DNA from: UTCHB3 sp002050155
GTDB taxonomy: Bacteria > Bacteroidota > Ignavibacteria > Ignavibacteriales > Ignavibacteriaceae
Length of the DNA stretch: 64,000 nucleotides
Assembly (NCBI GenBank): GCA_030584105.1
Contig: CP129491.1
Location: 930,001-994,000 of the forward strand
Reading direction: 5' to 3'
Below, in pieces: positions 18,273 through 26,251 of this stretch (position 1 is the stretch's first letter; each line of letters starts with the position of its first letter). The notes beneath the pieces are model-generated. The model did no database searches. It saw only the letters and a program-made list of their open reading frames with translations, and was not told the origin of the DNA. The position numbers and the translations under genes were made by a program.

Positions 18273-19019
18273 ATGAAAAAATTCCTTTTTTTAATTGCAA
18301 TTTTTGCTTTTACGATATCATACTCACAGGTACCTGAATACACCACTAAAAAGGTGAACAGAACAGAAAAAAATAAAGCCGGTTCAGAATTGGCTTTAGC
18401 TTATTCATTTCCGGTATTTAACGAAAATGGACCAAACCCCAATCTCGCAAAAACTTTAAACAAAAAAGTTGAAGAAATTTTAGGCATTGAAAATCAAACA
18501 ATAGAAGAAGCTGTTGATGAAGCTATTGGCTCTTTTGTGGGATTAAGTGAAGAAGATGAGATAGCCGGGGACTGGTATCAGAATATTACCATTTCTGTTG
18601 AAGTGGTAAAAAATCATATTCTTTCGCTGGAAACCAACCAGGATGAGTTTCTCGGCGGAGCTCACCCAAATGCGGTCGCAATTTTTGATAATTATCTGAT
18701 CAGCACCGGGGAAAGATTAAATATTGAAGATCTTTTTAGCGGAGAACAATTTTTGAAAGTTAATTCTGCCGGAGAAGAAATTTTCAGAAAGAATTATGAT
18801 TTAGTCGGCAAAGATTTATCCTATGAAGGATTTGATTTTGAAGATGGAAATTTTGTATTGACTGATAATTTCAAGGTTACTGAAAAAGGGCTTTACTTCT
18901 TCTATAATACTTATTCAATTGCACCCTATTCTGCCGGAACTTTTGAAGTGGAGATACCTTATACAAAAATTCAAACTTCGATTTCCAAAAAAAGCCCTCT
19001 GGCAATTTTAGTTCAATAA
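18273..19019 (+). CDS. Secreted DUF3298/RsiV-like protein, paralogue 2
   Basis: A 248-residue exported protein with signal peptide MKKFLFLIAIFAFTISYSQ, then VPEYTTKKVNR. It shares with paralogue 3 the VPEYT start, the FNE(N/S)GPNP-like segment, FLGGAHPNAVAIFDNYLI, and the C-terminal FFYNTYSIAPYSAGTFEVEIPY block typical of DUF3298. The AAGAAAG tract 6-12 bases before the ATG may act as a weak ribosome site. It ends upstream of a GAGGCTG/CAGCCTC hairpin, so transcription of the third copy may be separate or reduced. Function is not known. Confidence 0.8.
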   Translation: MKKFLFLIAIFAFTISYSQVPEYTTKKVNRTEKNKAGSELALAYSFPVFNENGPNPNLAKTLNKKVEEILGIENQTIEEAVDEAIGSFVGLSEEDEIAGDWYQNITISVEVVKNHILSLETNQDEFLGGAHPNAVAIFDNYLISTGERLNIEDLFSGEQFLKVNSAGEEIFRKNYDLVGKDLSYEGFDFEDGNFVLTDNFKVTEKGLYFFYNTYSIAPYSAGTFEVEIPYTKIQTSISKKSPLAILVQ

Positions 19020-19049
19020 ACAACTAATTAAAAAATATTCTCTCTTTTT

Positions 19050-19093
19050 CTGAGGCTGTAAGATATCCTTTATCGGTGCAGCCTCAGTAACTT
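19050..19093 (+). terminator. Hairpin between DUF3298 paralogues 2 and 3
   Basis: CTGAGGCTG (19050-19058) pairs perfectly with CAGCCTCAG (19079-19087) around a 20-base loop, followed by TAACTTTT. The T-run is short, so it may be a partial terminator. The arms match other terminators in the window. Confidence 0.55.
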
Positions 19094-19106
19094 TTCTGTA
19101 TAGGTT

Positions 19107-19862
19107 ATGCCAAAATTATCACTGTATTTGTTTTTCTCTCTATTTATCAGCGTTTATGCACAAGTGCCTGAGTACACTATAGTACAAATTGACAAGGTAA
19201 AATATAACGAAAACAAAGAAATTGGCGGATCATTCACCGTTTCAATCTCTTATCCTTTATTTAACGAAAGCGGTCAAAACCCGGAACTTGCAAAAACTCT
19301 CAATTCTTCGATAAATAAACTTTTAGAAACAGAAGACCAAAGCGTTGAAGAGCGTGTTAATAACATGCTGATTGATTATGAAACTTTTTTGGAGAATGTT
19401 GATTATTTCGCTGAATTATGGTACAATAATTCTACAACCCTCACCATTACTAATAACAGTGTAATCACATTAACCAACGAAATGGAGGAATTTTCCGGTG
19501 GTGCTCATGGTTCAGGGCTGACTTACTATGAAAACTACCTGATTAAAACGGGTAAAAAAATTAGCCTTAGTGATTTATTGGTTACCGGTGGTATCGAACA
19601 ATTAACCGAATTGGCAGAGAATGCTTTTAGGATCAACAATGATTTAACCGGAAAAGATTTGAATGAGGAAGGATATTTTTTCACCGACGGAAAGTTTGTC
19701 TTAAATGAAAATTTCAAGATAACCGAGAGCGGGCTTCTTTTTCACTATAACCTGTATGAAATTGGCCCGTATGTTATGGGTCCGACTCAATTGGAAATGC
19801 CTTACATAAAAATGCAAAAGCTAATCAAAAAAGAGGGACCGATTGGTTTTGCGCTTAACTAA
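19107..19862 (+). CDS. Secreted DUF3298/RsiV-like protein, paralogue 3
   Basis: A 251-residue exported protein with a signal peptide (MPKLSLYLFFSLFISVYAQ) followed by VPEYT as in paralogue 2. It contains FNESGQNPELAKTLN, EFSGGAHGSGLTYYENYLIKTGKKISL and the closing LFHYNLYEIGPYVMGPTQLEMPY, matching DUF3298. The close likeness to paralogue 2 indicates local duplication. It is convergent with the ABC ATPase gene. The ribosome site is weak (GG eight bases before the ATG). It is expected in the periplasm or on the outer surface; the ligand is unknown. Confidence 0.8.
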   Translation: MPKLSLYLFFSLFISVYAQVPEYTIVQIDKVKYNENKEIGGSFTVSISYPLFNESGQNPELAKTLNSSINKLLETEDQSVEERVNNMLIDYETFLENVDYFAELWYNNSTTLTITNNSVITLTNEMEEFSGGAHGSGLTYYENYLIKTGKKISLSDLLVTGGIEQLTELAENAFRINNDLTGKDLNEEGYFFTDGKFVLNENFKITESGLLFHYNLYEIGPYVMGPTQLEMPYIKMQKLIKKEGPIGFALN

Positions 19863-19957
19863 ACAAATAGAGAAGCCTGATTACATACAGTGCATTTGAT
19901 ACTGCAGCCGGTAAATATTGCGATTTAATTTAACCTACCATTGGAATATTTTTGCGC

Positions 19958-21241
19958 CTAATTCAGTAAAAGATTGCGCTCACTCTTAGAGTCGAAAAGA
20001 TGAACATTGGATGGGTCAAATTCCAAATTAACCTTTTCGCCGGTTTTAAACCTTCTCCCGGTTGAAACCCTCGCGATAAATTTAACTCCCTCGATAAAGA
20101 AGTGAAGGTATTCTTCGTTCCCCATCAGTTCTACGATTTCGGGTTCAATTTCAATTTTGTTTTTGCGTGGAGTTTTGGTTTCCGGTTCGTTTTCAACGAT
20201 GTTTTTGCGTGAAGTGTCGCTTTCAGAAATTTCTTTTGTACCGGTTTTGTAAGTCGATGATCCTGTTTCAGAGATTGGACTTGGCACAGAACCTTTATCA
20301 GTAACACCATCAGCCAAATTATCACTATTTGAAATAATATCAGCTGCAGTTTCTGTCGTTGTTGAAACCTTAAAATGTTCCGGTCTGATGCCAGCAAAAA
20401 CGGTTTCGCAATTTTTCAGTTTATCTTCAATACCTAAGTCTGATAAATCAATTTTTAATGCACCACCTCTACTTTCAAACAGAAGCCCATCGTTGCGCAA
20501 TAACCTGCCTTCAATAAAATTCATCGCCGGCGACCCAATAAACCCCGCAACAAATTTGTTAGCCGGTTTTTCGTAAAGATTCATCGGTTCATCAAATTGC
20601 TGAACATACCCCCCGTTCAGCACACAGATTCTATCCCCCATCGTCATTGCCTCCACTTGGTCGTGAGTTACATAAATCATGGTTGCTTCCAGTTGTTTGT
20701 GCAGGCGTGAAATTTCCGCTCTCATCTGAACCCTAAGTTTTGCGTCTAAATTGCTTAATGGTTCATCAAACAGAAATACTTTAGGCTTTCTTACAATAGC
20801 TCTTCCAACAGCGACCCGCTGCCTTTGCCCGCCTGAGAGTGCCTTAGGCTTCCGGTCTAAATAATCTTCAAGTTCTAAAATTTTTGCGGCTTCATTAACT
20901 CTTTCTTCAATTTTTTCTTTTTTCATTTTTCTGAGTTTCAAGCCGAACGCCATGTTCTCCCGAACACTTAAATGAGGATAAAGCGCATAGTTTTGAAAAA
21001 CCATCGCAATATCCCGGTCTTTCGGCGGAAGGTTGTTCACCTTTTGACCGTCGATGAAAAGATCGCCGTCGGAAATCTCTTCCAAACCTGCAATCATTCG
21101 AAGAGTGGTTGTTTTTCCGCAACCGGAGGGCCCCACCAACACAACAAACTCTCTGTCGTGAATGTCAATTGATACGGAATGAACGACCTTATTGCCGCCG
21201 TCGTAAACTTTAGAAATATTATTGAGCCTTACCTCAGCCAT
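19958..21241 (-). CDS. Solo ABC transporter ATP-binding protein, MalK/UgpC/MsmK family
   Basis: A 427-residue ABC ATPase with Walker A GPSGCGKTT (about residue 37), Q-loop FQNYALYPH, signature LSGGQRQRVAVGRAIV, Walker B VFLFDEPLSNLDAKL and H-loop THDQ. A C-terminal TOBE/MalK regulatory region (VFAGIRPEHF) follows. It energises sugar uptake permeases in the cytoplasm-facing membrane. No permease or binding protein is nearby, so it may serve several distant transporters, as MsmK does. A low-complexity insert near residues 300-367 splits the regulatory domain; part of it is two 42-base in-frame repeats (20141-20224). The start is supported by GAGG seven bases before the ATG. Confidence 0.92.
   Translation of the reverse strand: MAEVRLNNISKVYDGGNKVVHSVSIDIHDREFVVLVGPSGCGKTTTLRMIAGLEEISDGDLFIDGQKVNNLPPKDRDIAMVFQNYALYPHLSVRENMAFGLKLRKMKKEKIEERVNEAAKILELEDYLDRKPKALSGGQRQRVAVGRAIVRKPKVFLFDEPLSNLDAKLRVQMRAEISRLHKQLEATMIYVTHDQVEAMTMGDRICVLNGGYVQQFDEPMNLYEKPANKFVAGFIGSPAMNFIEGRLLRNDGLLFESRGGALKIDLSDLGIEDKLKNCETVFAGIRPEHFKVSTTTETAADIISNSDNLADGVTDKGSVPSPISETGSSTYKTGTKEISESDTSRKNIVENEPETKTPRKNKIEIEPEIVELMGNEEYLHFFIEGVKFIARVSTGRRFKTGEKVNLEFDPSNVHLFDSKSERNLLLN
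20141..20224 (-). repeat. 42-bp in-frame tandem duplication in the MalK-like gene
   Basis: 20141-20182 and 20183-20224 align without gaps, sharing TTTTTGCGTG. They encode two 14-residue units (RKNIVENEPETKTP and RKNKIEIEPEIVEL) in the regulatory domain insert. Confidence 0.8.
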
Positions 21242-21392
21242 TTAATCCTCATCTTTAATGTAAACGCTTACAATGACAATGTAAAAATAATTATAGTTTC
21301 TGAAAAAACAAATTAATTACACCCAAAAAATGGAAAAGATAGGCAAAAATTCAAGAAACTTTTTTATTTTTACCCGTAATAATTAAATTTCT

Positions 21393-22211
21393 ATGAAAAG
21401 TAAAAGAACTGCATATTTTATTCTTGCCCCTCTTATTCTTGCCGGTCTCACTTTTTTAGTGTTTCGATGCAACAATACCGGCAACAGCAACCACGATTCA
21501 GCTGCTAAAGGGCAAGATTCTATCCAACAAGCTAAGGAACTTCCTGAAAAAACGGAAGTTATGACCGATGAACAAATGGACGATGAGTATTCAAGCAAAC
21601 GGAATGCTATGGTGGAGGAACAACTCCGCGCGCGAGGAATTACTAACCCATTAGTGCTTAAGGCGATGGGAAGAGTGAAGCGACACCTCTTTGTTCCTGA
21701 AAGATACAGGCAATATGCCTACGACGACGGTCCGTTGCCAATAGGGTTAGATCAGACTATTTCACAACCCTATATTGTGGCATATATGACTGAAACTGTC
21801 GATCCAAAACCGGGCATGAAAGTGTTGGAGGTAGGCACCGGTTCAGGCTACCAGTCTGCCGTGTTGGCAGAAATTGTCGGTGAAGTTTATACCATTGAAT
21901 ATTTTGAAGAACTTGCCAAAAACGCTTCAAATTTGTTGAAATCACTTGGTTATAAAAATATTAAGATTAAAACCGGCGATGGTTTTTTCGGCTGGAAAGA
22001 ATATGCACCTTTCGACGCAATTATTGTAACGGCTTCGCCTGAAGATGTGCCGCAACCTTTAATTGACCAACTTCGGGAAGGCGGAAGAATGATTATTCCG
22101 CTTGGCGGTGAGGGAAATATTCAGTCGTTAGTGATTCTAAAGAAAACCGGCGGCAAAATAGAACGCCAGGAAGCTATGAAGGTTAAATTCGTTCCTTTCC
22201 TCAGAAAATAA
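21393..22211 (+). CDS. pcm: Exported protein-L-isoaspartate O-methyltransferase
   Basis: A 272-residue protein whose residues about 70-270 are a typical isoaspartyl methyltransferase. It has the DDGPLPIGLDQTISQPYIVAYM substrate motif and the SAM-binding motif I VLEVGTGSGYQSAVLAE. The C-terminal GGRMIIPLGG segment is also typical. The enzyme methylates isoaspartyl residues of damaged proteins using S-adenosylmethionine. The N-terminus carries a hydrophobic segment (residues 8-24) and then a polar linker, so it appears membrane-anchored or exported. A cysteine follows (FRC) but does not fit a lipobox. It is divergent from the malK-like gene, and a 19-base-period repeat array begins at its last codons. 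Confidence 0.9.
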   Translation: MKSKRTAYFILAPLILAGLTFLVFRCNNTGNSNHDSAAKGQDSIQQAKELPEKTEVMTDEQMDDEYSSKRNAMVEEQLRARGITNPLVLKAMGRVKRHLFVPERYRQYAYDDGPLPIGLDQTISQPYIVAYMTETVDPKPGMKVLEVGTGSGYQSAVLAEIVGEVYTIEYFEELAKNASNLLKSLGYKNIKIKTGDGFFGWKEYAPFDAIIVTASPEDVPQPLIDQLREGGRMIIPLGGEGNIQSLVILKKTGGKIERQEAMKVKFVPFLRK

Positions 22212-22275
22212 GTAAATCTGGAGGGAAAAAGCAAATCTTGAGAGATTCGACAAACCTTCAGAAAATAGGCAAACC
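22200..22275. repeat. 19-bp-period tandem array after pcm
   Basis: Four units start at 22200, 22219, 22238 and 22257, each exactly 19 bases and ending AAATC or AAACC. The first contains the last codons and stop of pcm, and the fourth (TTCAGAAAATAGGCAAACC) closely repeats it. Units differ by substitution only. Confidence 0.8.
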
Positions 22276-22338
22276 TTTTTTTAGTAAGAACATATTTCCG
22301 TTTACTCCCCTCTTCCTGCCGGTACGCTAAAAATGCCA

Positions 22339-22392
22339 TTTCGCAAAAATTACCACTTCGCCAAAGATCGTCACTCCGCCAAAAATTCTGAA
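22339..22392. repeat. 18-bp-period tandem array after the MetX-like gene
   Basis: Units at 22339, 22357 and 22375 are 18 bases each. The last holds the final codons of the minus-strand gene and the other two are diverged copies lying past its stop. It faces the pcm array in the same convergent spacer. Confidence 0.7.
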
Positions 22393-23435
22393 ATCGCTCT
22401 TGATACTCTCTCCATCTCGCAGTTGGGCCCCAAGTGCCCGCAGTCGTTCTGAAGCACAAGCAAGCCACACTTCAGATATTTAGCAAACTGAATTGACTGG
22501 TACGGTAACACCAAATGATCAGTTTCTGAAACAATTATAAACACTTCCCCCACCACGGATTTTGCGGCAGCTTCCAAATTTCCGTTAAATTTTCGTGTGA
22601 TGTCATGATGAGACATTGCGTTAAGCTGTGCAATGCGGTTACCGGTTGTCATTCTGTCAGATGTTCTTCCGGAAACAAAACCTAACAAAGATTGATATTT
22701 CCATGGAGTGTAAAGAGAGTCATATTGGTGAGGAGTCCTTGACCAGAGATAAAAATTCATACCGTAAATTTTTGTCGCTACACTATCCGGAAGCCCATAT
22801 TTCGCAACCGCTCCCAAAATATCTTTCGAGCTTTCCATCATCACTTTGTTTACGCTGCTAAGAACGGGTGTGCCCACATACGGGAGATATTTCTTAGAAA
22901 ACCCCGGATAAGAAACCATCCATTGAAAAACCTGCATTCCTCCCATCGAACCCCCAACTATTGCGTGAATTTTTTCAAGTTTAAAATGCTTCGTTAAAAG
23001 TTGATACTGGCTGTTAACCATATCTTCAATAGATATATCGGGGAAGTGCTGCTTATCCACATAGTTTGAAGGTGAGGTTGAAACCCCATTCCCGAGTGCA
23101 TCCACCAAAATTGTGAAATATTTGTTGGTATCTATAAATTTATTGCTGCCTAACAACCCAATCATCTCCTGGGATGAACCTTCATACCAACTTAAGTAAG
23201 CGACCACATTTGATTTTTCGGCATTCATTTTTCCAAAAGTTCTAAATCCAACTTTTGTATCTTTCAAAATTTCACCTGAAACCAATGTAAGCTCACCCAA
23301 ATTATAGTACTGTTGCACGGAGAAACGCTTGGAAGGAGCAATATGGTTAGATGAAGCAATGTTCTTGAAAGTAGTGTGATGCGTGAAAGGGGCAAAAACC
23401 AACAAAACCAAAAATAGCAGAAGCGATTTTTTCAT
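22371..23435 (-). CDS. Exported alpha/beta hydrolase of the MetX (homoserine acetyltransferase) family
   Basis: A 354-residue protein with an N-terminal signal or anchor segment (MKKSLLLFLVLLVFAPF). The rest is an alpha/beta hydrolase close to the MetX family: an early GFRTFGKMNA strand, VDALGNGVSTSPSN, the nucleophile elbow GGSMGGMQVFQW, the acidic residue in SETDHLVLP and the catalytic His in NDCGHLGPN. True MetX acts in the cytoplasm with acetyl-CoA, so export argues for a hydrolase with another substrate, perhaps an ester or lipid (inference). It is convergent with pcm, and diverged 18-base repeats begin at its 3' end. Confidence 0.82.
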   Translation of the reverse strand: MKKSLLLFLVLLVFAPFTHHTTFKNIASSNHIAPSKRFSVQQYYNLGELTLVSGEILKDTKVGFRTFGKMNAEKSNVVAYLSWYEGSSQEMIGLLGSNKFIDTNKYFTILVDALGNGVSTSPSNYVDKQHFPDISIEDMVNSQYQLLTKHFKLEKIHAIVGGSMGGMQVFQWMVSYPGFSKKYLPYVGTPVLSSVNKVMMESSKDILGAVAKYGLPDSVATKIYGMNFYLWSRTPHQYDSLYTPWKYQSLLGFVSGRTSDRMTTGNRIAQLNAMSHHDITRKFNGNLEAAAKSVVGEVFIIVSETDHLVLPYQSIQFAKYLKCGLLVLQNDCGHLGPNCEMERVSRAISEFLAE

Positions 23436-23598
23436 CTCTGTTTTTCCAATAATTTTGTAATAAATTATCCAAATTTAAACAAAAACATTCTTTTGCACTT
23501 AGTTCTAACAATCAACACACATTCAATCACAAAATCGTTGTAACTTTGAGATTGAATTATTTGATTTTTATAAATATTAAACAGATTTAAGACTTACT

Positions 23599-26091
23599 AT
23601 GCGCATACTTTCTTTTGTTGTTTTGCTGATGCTCACTATTGGTGCACAAAATTTACAACCGGAAATTAAAGAATACCGAAATTCCGTTTCGTTGCAGGGA
23701 TCAGAAATTTCTGAAGGCTTTAGTTTAAGCCCGGAGAGCTTTCTGACCTCTGAACGCGAAAACGCATTGTTTAAAACCCCTGTGTTTAATTTTCCAAAAG
23801 TTGAAAATGCTCCATTCATTGCGATGGCAATCAGCGTTAAAGGTTCTTTTCACGACGCAGAAGACCTTATTTTTACGCTCACTGTTGACGGTAAATCCGA
23901 AAAACTTGAAATCGATGATGACCAAGACCCTGTCGAAACCCGCTACCATCTTGTTACTCCGCTTTTCATAGCAGAAGCAGATGCTAAAAAATATTCAGTT
24001 ACAGTTAGGGCTAAAAGAGCCGGTGTAGTAATACGAAGTATTGAAGTGGTAATGATAAACCCGGGGAAATCGGTTCCCGTTGAACCAACATCGTCTTTAA
24101 ACACAGAAGATACATACCCAAAACCACCGGTAGTTTCCAGAACCGGTTGGGGCTGCCCGATTGGTCAGTCAACCAATTGTGGTCCCAGTTCAACAAATGT
24201 AACTCACCTGATAGTACATCACTCAGCCGGAGCAAACAATGTATCTGATTGGCCTGCTATCCTTCGCTCGATTTACCAGTTGCACACTGTTACTAACGGT
24301 TGGTGCGATGTCGGCTACAACTACCTGATCGACCCCAACGGGGTTATTTATGAAGGCAGAGGTGGTGGTGATAATGTTATTGGCGCCCACTTTTGTGGTT
24401 ATAACAGCGGTACTATGGGTGTTTGCCTTCTGGGTACCTACACCACTGTTTCGCCGAAGCAGGCTACCCTTTCCTCTTTGGCTAAAATTTTGGCGTGGAA
24501 AGCTGACCAAAAAGGGATCGATCCGCTTGGTATTTCTTATCATCCCACTTCGGGCAGAACAATCCATCATATCAGCGGGCATAGGGATGGTTGCTCAACC
24601 GAGTGCCCGGGAACTGCTTTTTATAACAACAATTTGCCAAATGTAAGAACTGATGTTCTTGCGCTTATTACTTCCATCGCTCCGAAAGTTGTTTCCGCTT
24701 TTCCTGCTTCAGGGGCAAATAATGTAAAGGCGTATCAACAGATTAACATCGGGTTTAGTCTTCAGATGGATACAACTTCGGTGAGAAAGGCCATTTCCAT
24801 TTCGCCTGCAGATTCTTTTTCTGTTTCTTTTCCCTCGATTTCTGAAGTGGTTATTTCACCCGTGGGGCTTTGGGAGTTTTCAACACAATTCACACTTAAA
24901 ATTGATACCATCGCAAAAAATATTCACGGAACTCCAATCGACGGCAATGGCGACGGAACCCCCGGCGACCCTTACTTTCTCGTGTTTACCACAACACCAC
25001 CCGACAATAACCCGCCACAGTTGTTAAAGGCTTATCCGACCGGTTCGGATGTAAGCTCTTTGGCTGAAGTGATGTTGGTTTTTGACGAAGAAATTGTAAA
25101 CTACGAACAAAATCTGACAATTAAAGAAGGCAACACTTCCCTTAATTTTTCACCCATTAACTACAACTGGAACGGTGAAAAGTGCGTTCTCACATTCAAA
25201 ACGACAAATGTTTTCACAGAAGGCAAATTTTACACGCTTACTATTGGCGAGGCAATAAAAGATAAAATCGGGAATAAACTTTCCGCCCCGATAATATTAG
25301 ACTTTCATGTGCCGATAACTTCCTACACGGAAGGCACAGTAATAGACAGATTCGAAGGCTACGGCTCTTGGGTTCAACCCCTTGCCAATTCCAACACTGT
25401 AGGTGCTGATACCACAACAACCGGCTTCACAATAACCGGCGACAGAAAAATAGGAGGCTTGTTCTCGGGTAAACTTTCCTTTGGGTTTACCGGGAACGAA
25501 AACGGCAAAATTTACCTTACAAAATCAACCGGGCAGCCGCTTCCGCAAGGGATTTCATCGGTGGGAGTTTGGGTGTTTACTGATTTGAACGACCAAAACA
25601 TCTCCTTAGTTATTCAAGGCGACTCTGAAGAGTTAGTTAACATGGGTACTCTGACCCATTACGGGTGGAAGTTCTTGAATGTAACCGTTGATAACACAGC
25701 CGGCAACAAACTTTTCAAGGGTTTAGTTGTTAAGCAGATTTCCGGAGGCGATGATAAAGGGTATCTCTATTTGGATAATCTGCAGTTCAACGGCACATTC
25801 ACCGGCGTTGAAGAGGAACTGAACCCGGAGCAGTTTGCACTGTTTCAAAACTACCCGAACCCATTTAACCCCGAGACGGTTATTAGGTTCAATCTGCCAA
25901 TCGGTGGTTTCGTCAGCGGTGTGGTTTACGATATAATGGGTAAGGAAGTGGCGGTTCCGGTTAACGGTGAGTTTCAAGCCGGGCAGCATTCTCTGGTTTT
26001 CGATGCTTCTTCGTTGGCTTCCGGTGTTTATTTATTTCGCTTAAACGCCGGCAATAACAGTGCTGCTATTAAAATGATTGTAACTAAATAA
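23599..26091 (+). CDS. T9SS-secreted N-acetylmuramoyl-L-alanine amidase (PGRP/amidase_2)
   Basis: An 830-residue secreted multidomain protein. After a signal peptide and a beta-rich N-domain, a peptidoglycan recognition/amidase_2 domain occupies residues about 175-355. The zinc ligands are in THLIVHHSAG and ISGHRDGCSTECPG. Two Big_5-like Ig domains follow (PKVVSAFPASGANNV near 360 and PPQLLKAYPTGSDV near 473), then a jelly-roll-like segment. The C-terminal T9SS sorting domain begins QNYPNPFNPETVIRFNLP near residue 750. It would be exported through the outer membrane to cleave muropeptides, probably of other cells or shed wall. The final codons seed a tandem repeat in the following spacer. Confidence 0.9.
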   Translation: MRILSFVVLLMLTIGAQNLQPEIKEYRNSVSLQGSEISEGFSLSPESFLTSERENALFKTPVFNFPKVENAPFIAMAISVKGSFHDAEDLIFTLTVDGKSEKLEIDDDQDPVETRYHLVTPLFIAEADAKKYSVTVRAKRAGVVIRSIEVVMINPGKSVPVEPTSSLNTEDTYPKPPVVSRTGWGCPIGQSTNCGPSSTNVTHLIVHHSAGANNVSDWPAILRSIYQLHTVTNGWCDVGYNYLIDPNGVIYEGRGGGDNVIGAHFCGYNSGTMGVCLLGTYTTVSPKQATLSSLAKILAWKADQKGIDPLGISYHPTSGRTIHHISGHRDGCSTECPGTAFYNNNLPNVRTDVLALITSIAPKVVSAFPASGANNVKAYQQINIGFSLQMDTTSVRKAISISPADSFSVSFPSISEVVISPVGLWEFSTQFTLKIDTIAKNIHGTPIDGNGDGTPGDPYFLVFTTTPPDNNPPQLLKAYPTGSDVSSLAEVMLVFDEEIVNYEQNLTIKEGNTSLNFSPINYNWNGEKCVLTFKTTNVFTEGKFYTLTIGEAIKDKIGNKLSAPIILDFHVPITSYTEGTVIDRFEGYGSWVQPLANSNTVGADTTTTGFTITGDRKIGGLFSGKLSFGFTGNENGKIYLTKSTGQPLPQGISSVGVWVFTDLNDQNISLVIQGDSEELVNMGTLTHYGWKFLNVTVDNTAGNKLFKGLVVKQISGGDDKGYLYLDNLQFNGTFTGVEEELNPEQFALFQNYPNPFNPETVIRFNLPIGGFVSGVVYDIMGKEVAVPVNGEFQAGQHSLVFDASSLASGVYLFRLNAGNNSAAIKMIVTK

Positions 26092-26217
26092 TCGTAACGA
26101 AGTGATTGAACTAACTGAACGAACAAATGATTGTTACTAAACGAAAGAACCAAATAATCGTAACTAAATGAATGAACTAACTGAACGAACAAATGATTGT
26201 TACGCAATGATTGAAAT
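26072..26217. repeat. 66-bp tandem repeat seeded by the amidase gene end
   Basis: The block 26086-26151 is repeated at 26152-26217. Within it the 13-base core AAATxATxGTxAC occurs at 26072, 26086, 26125, 26152 and 26191. The first two cores lie at and over the last codons (Met-Ile-Val-Thr-Lys-stop) of the amidase gene. Confidence 0.85.
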
Positions 26218-26251
26218 TAATAGATCATAATCAAATAACACGGAAAAATTT

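Noticed and set aside
23053..23061. Third TTATCCACA (DnaA box)
   Set aside because: It lies inside the MetX-like coding sequence without neighbours of the same kind, so it is probably chance.
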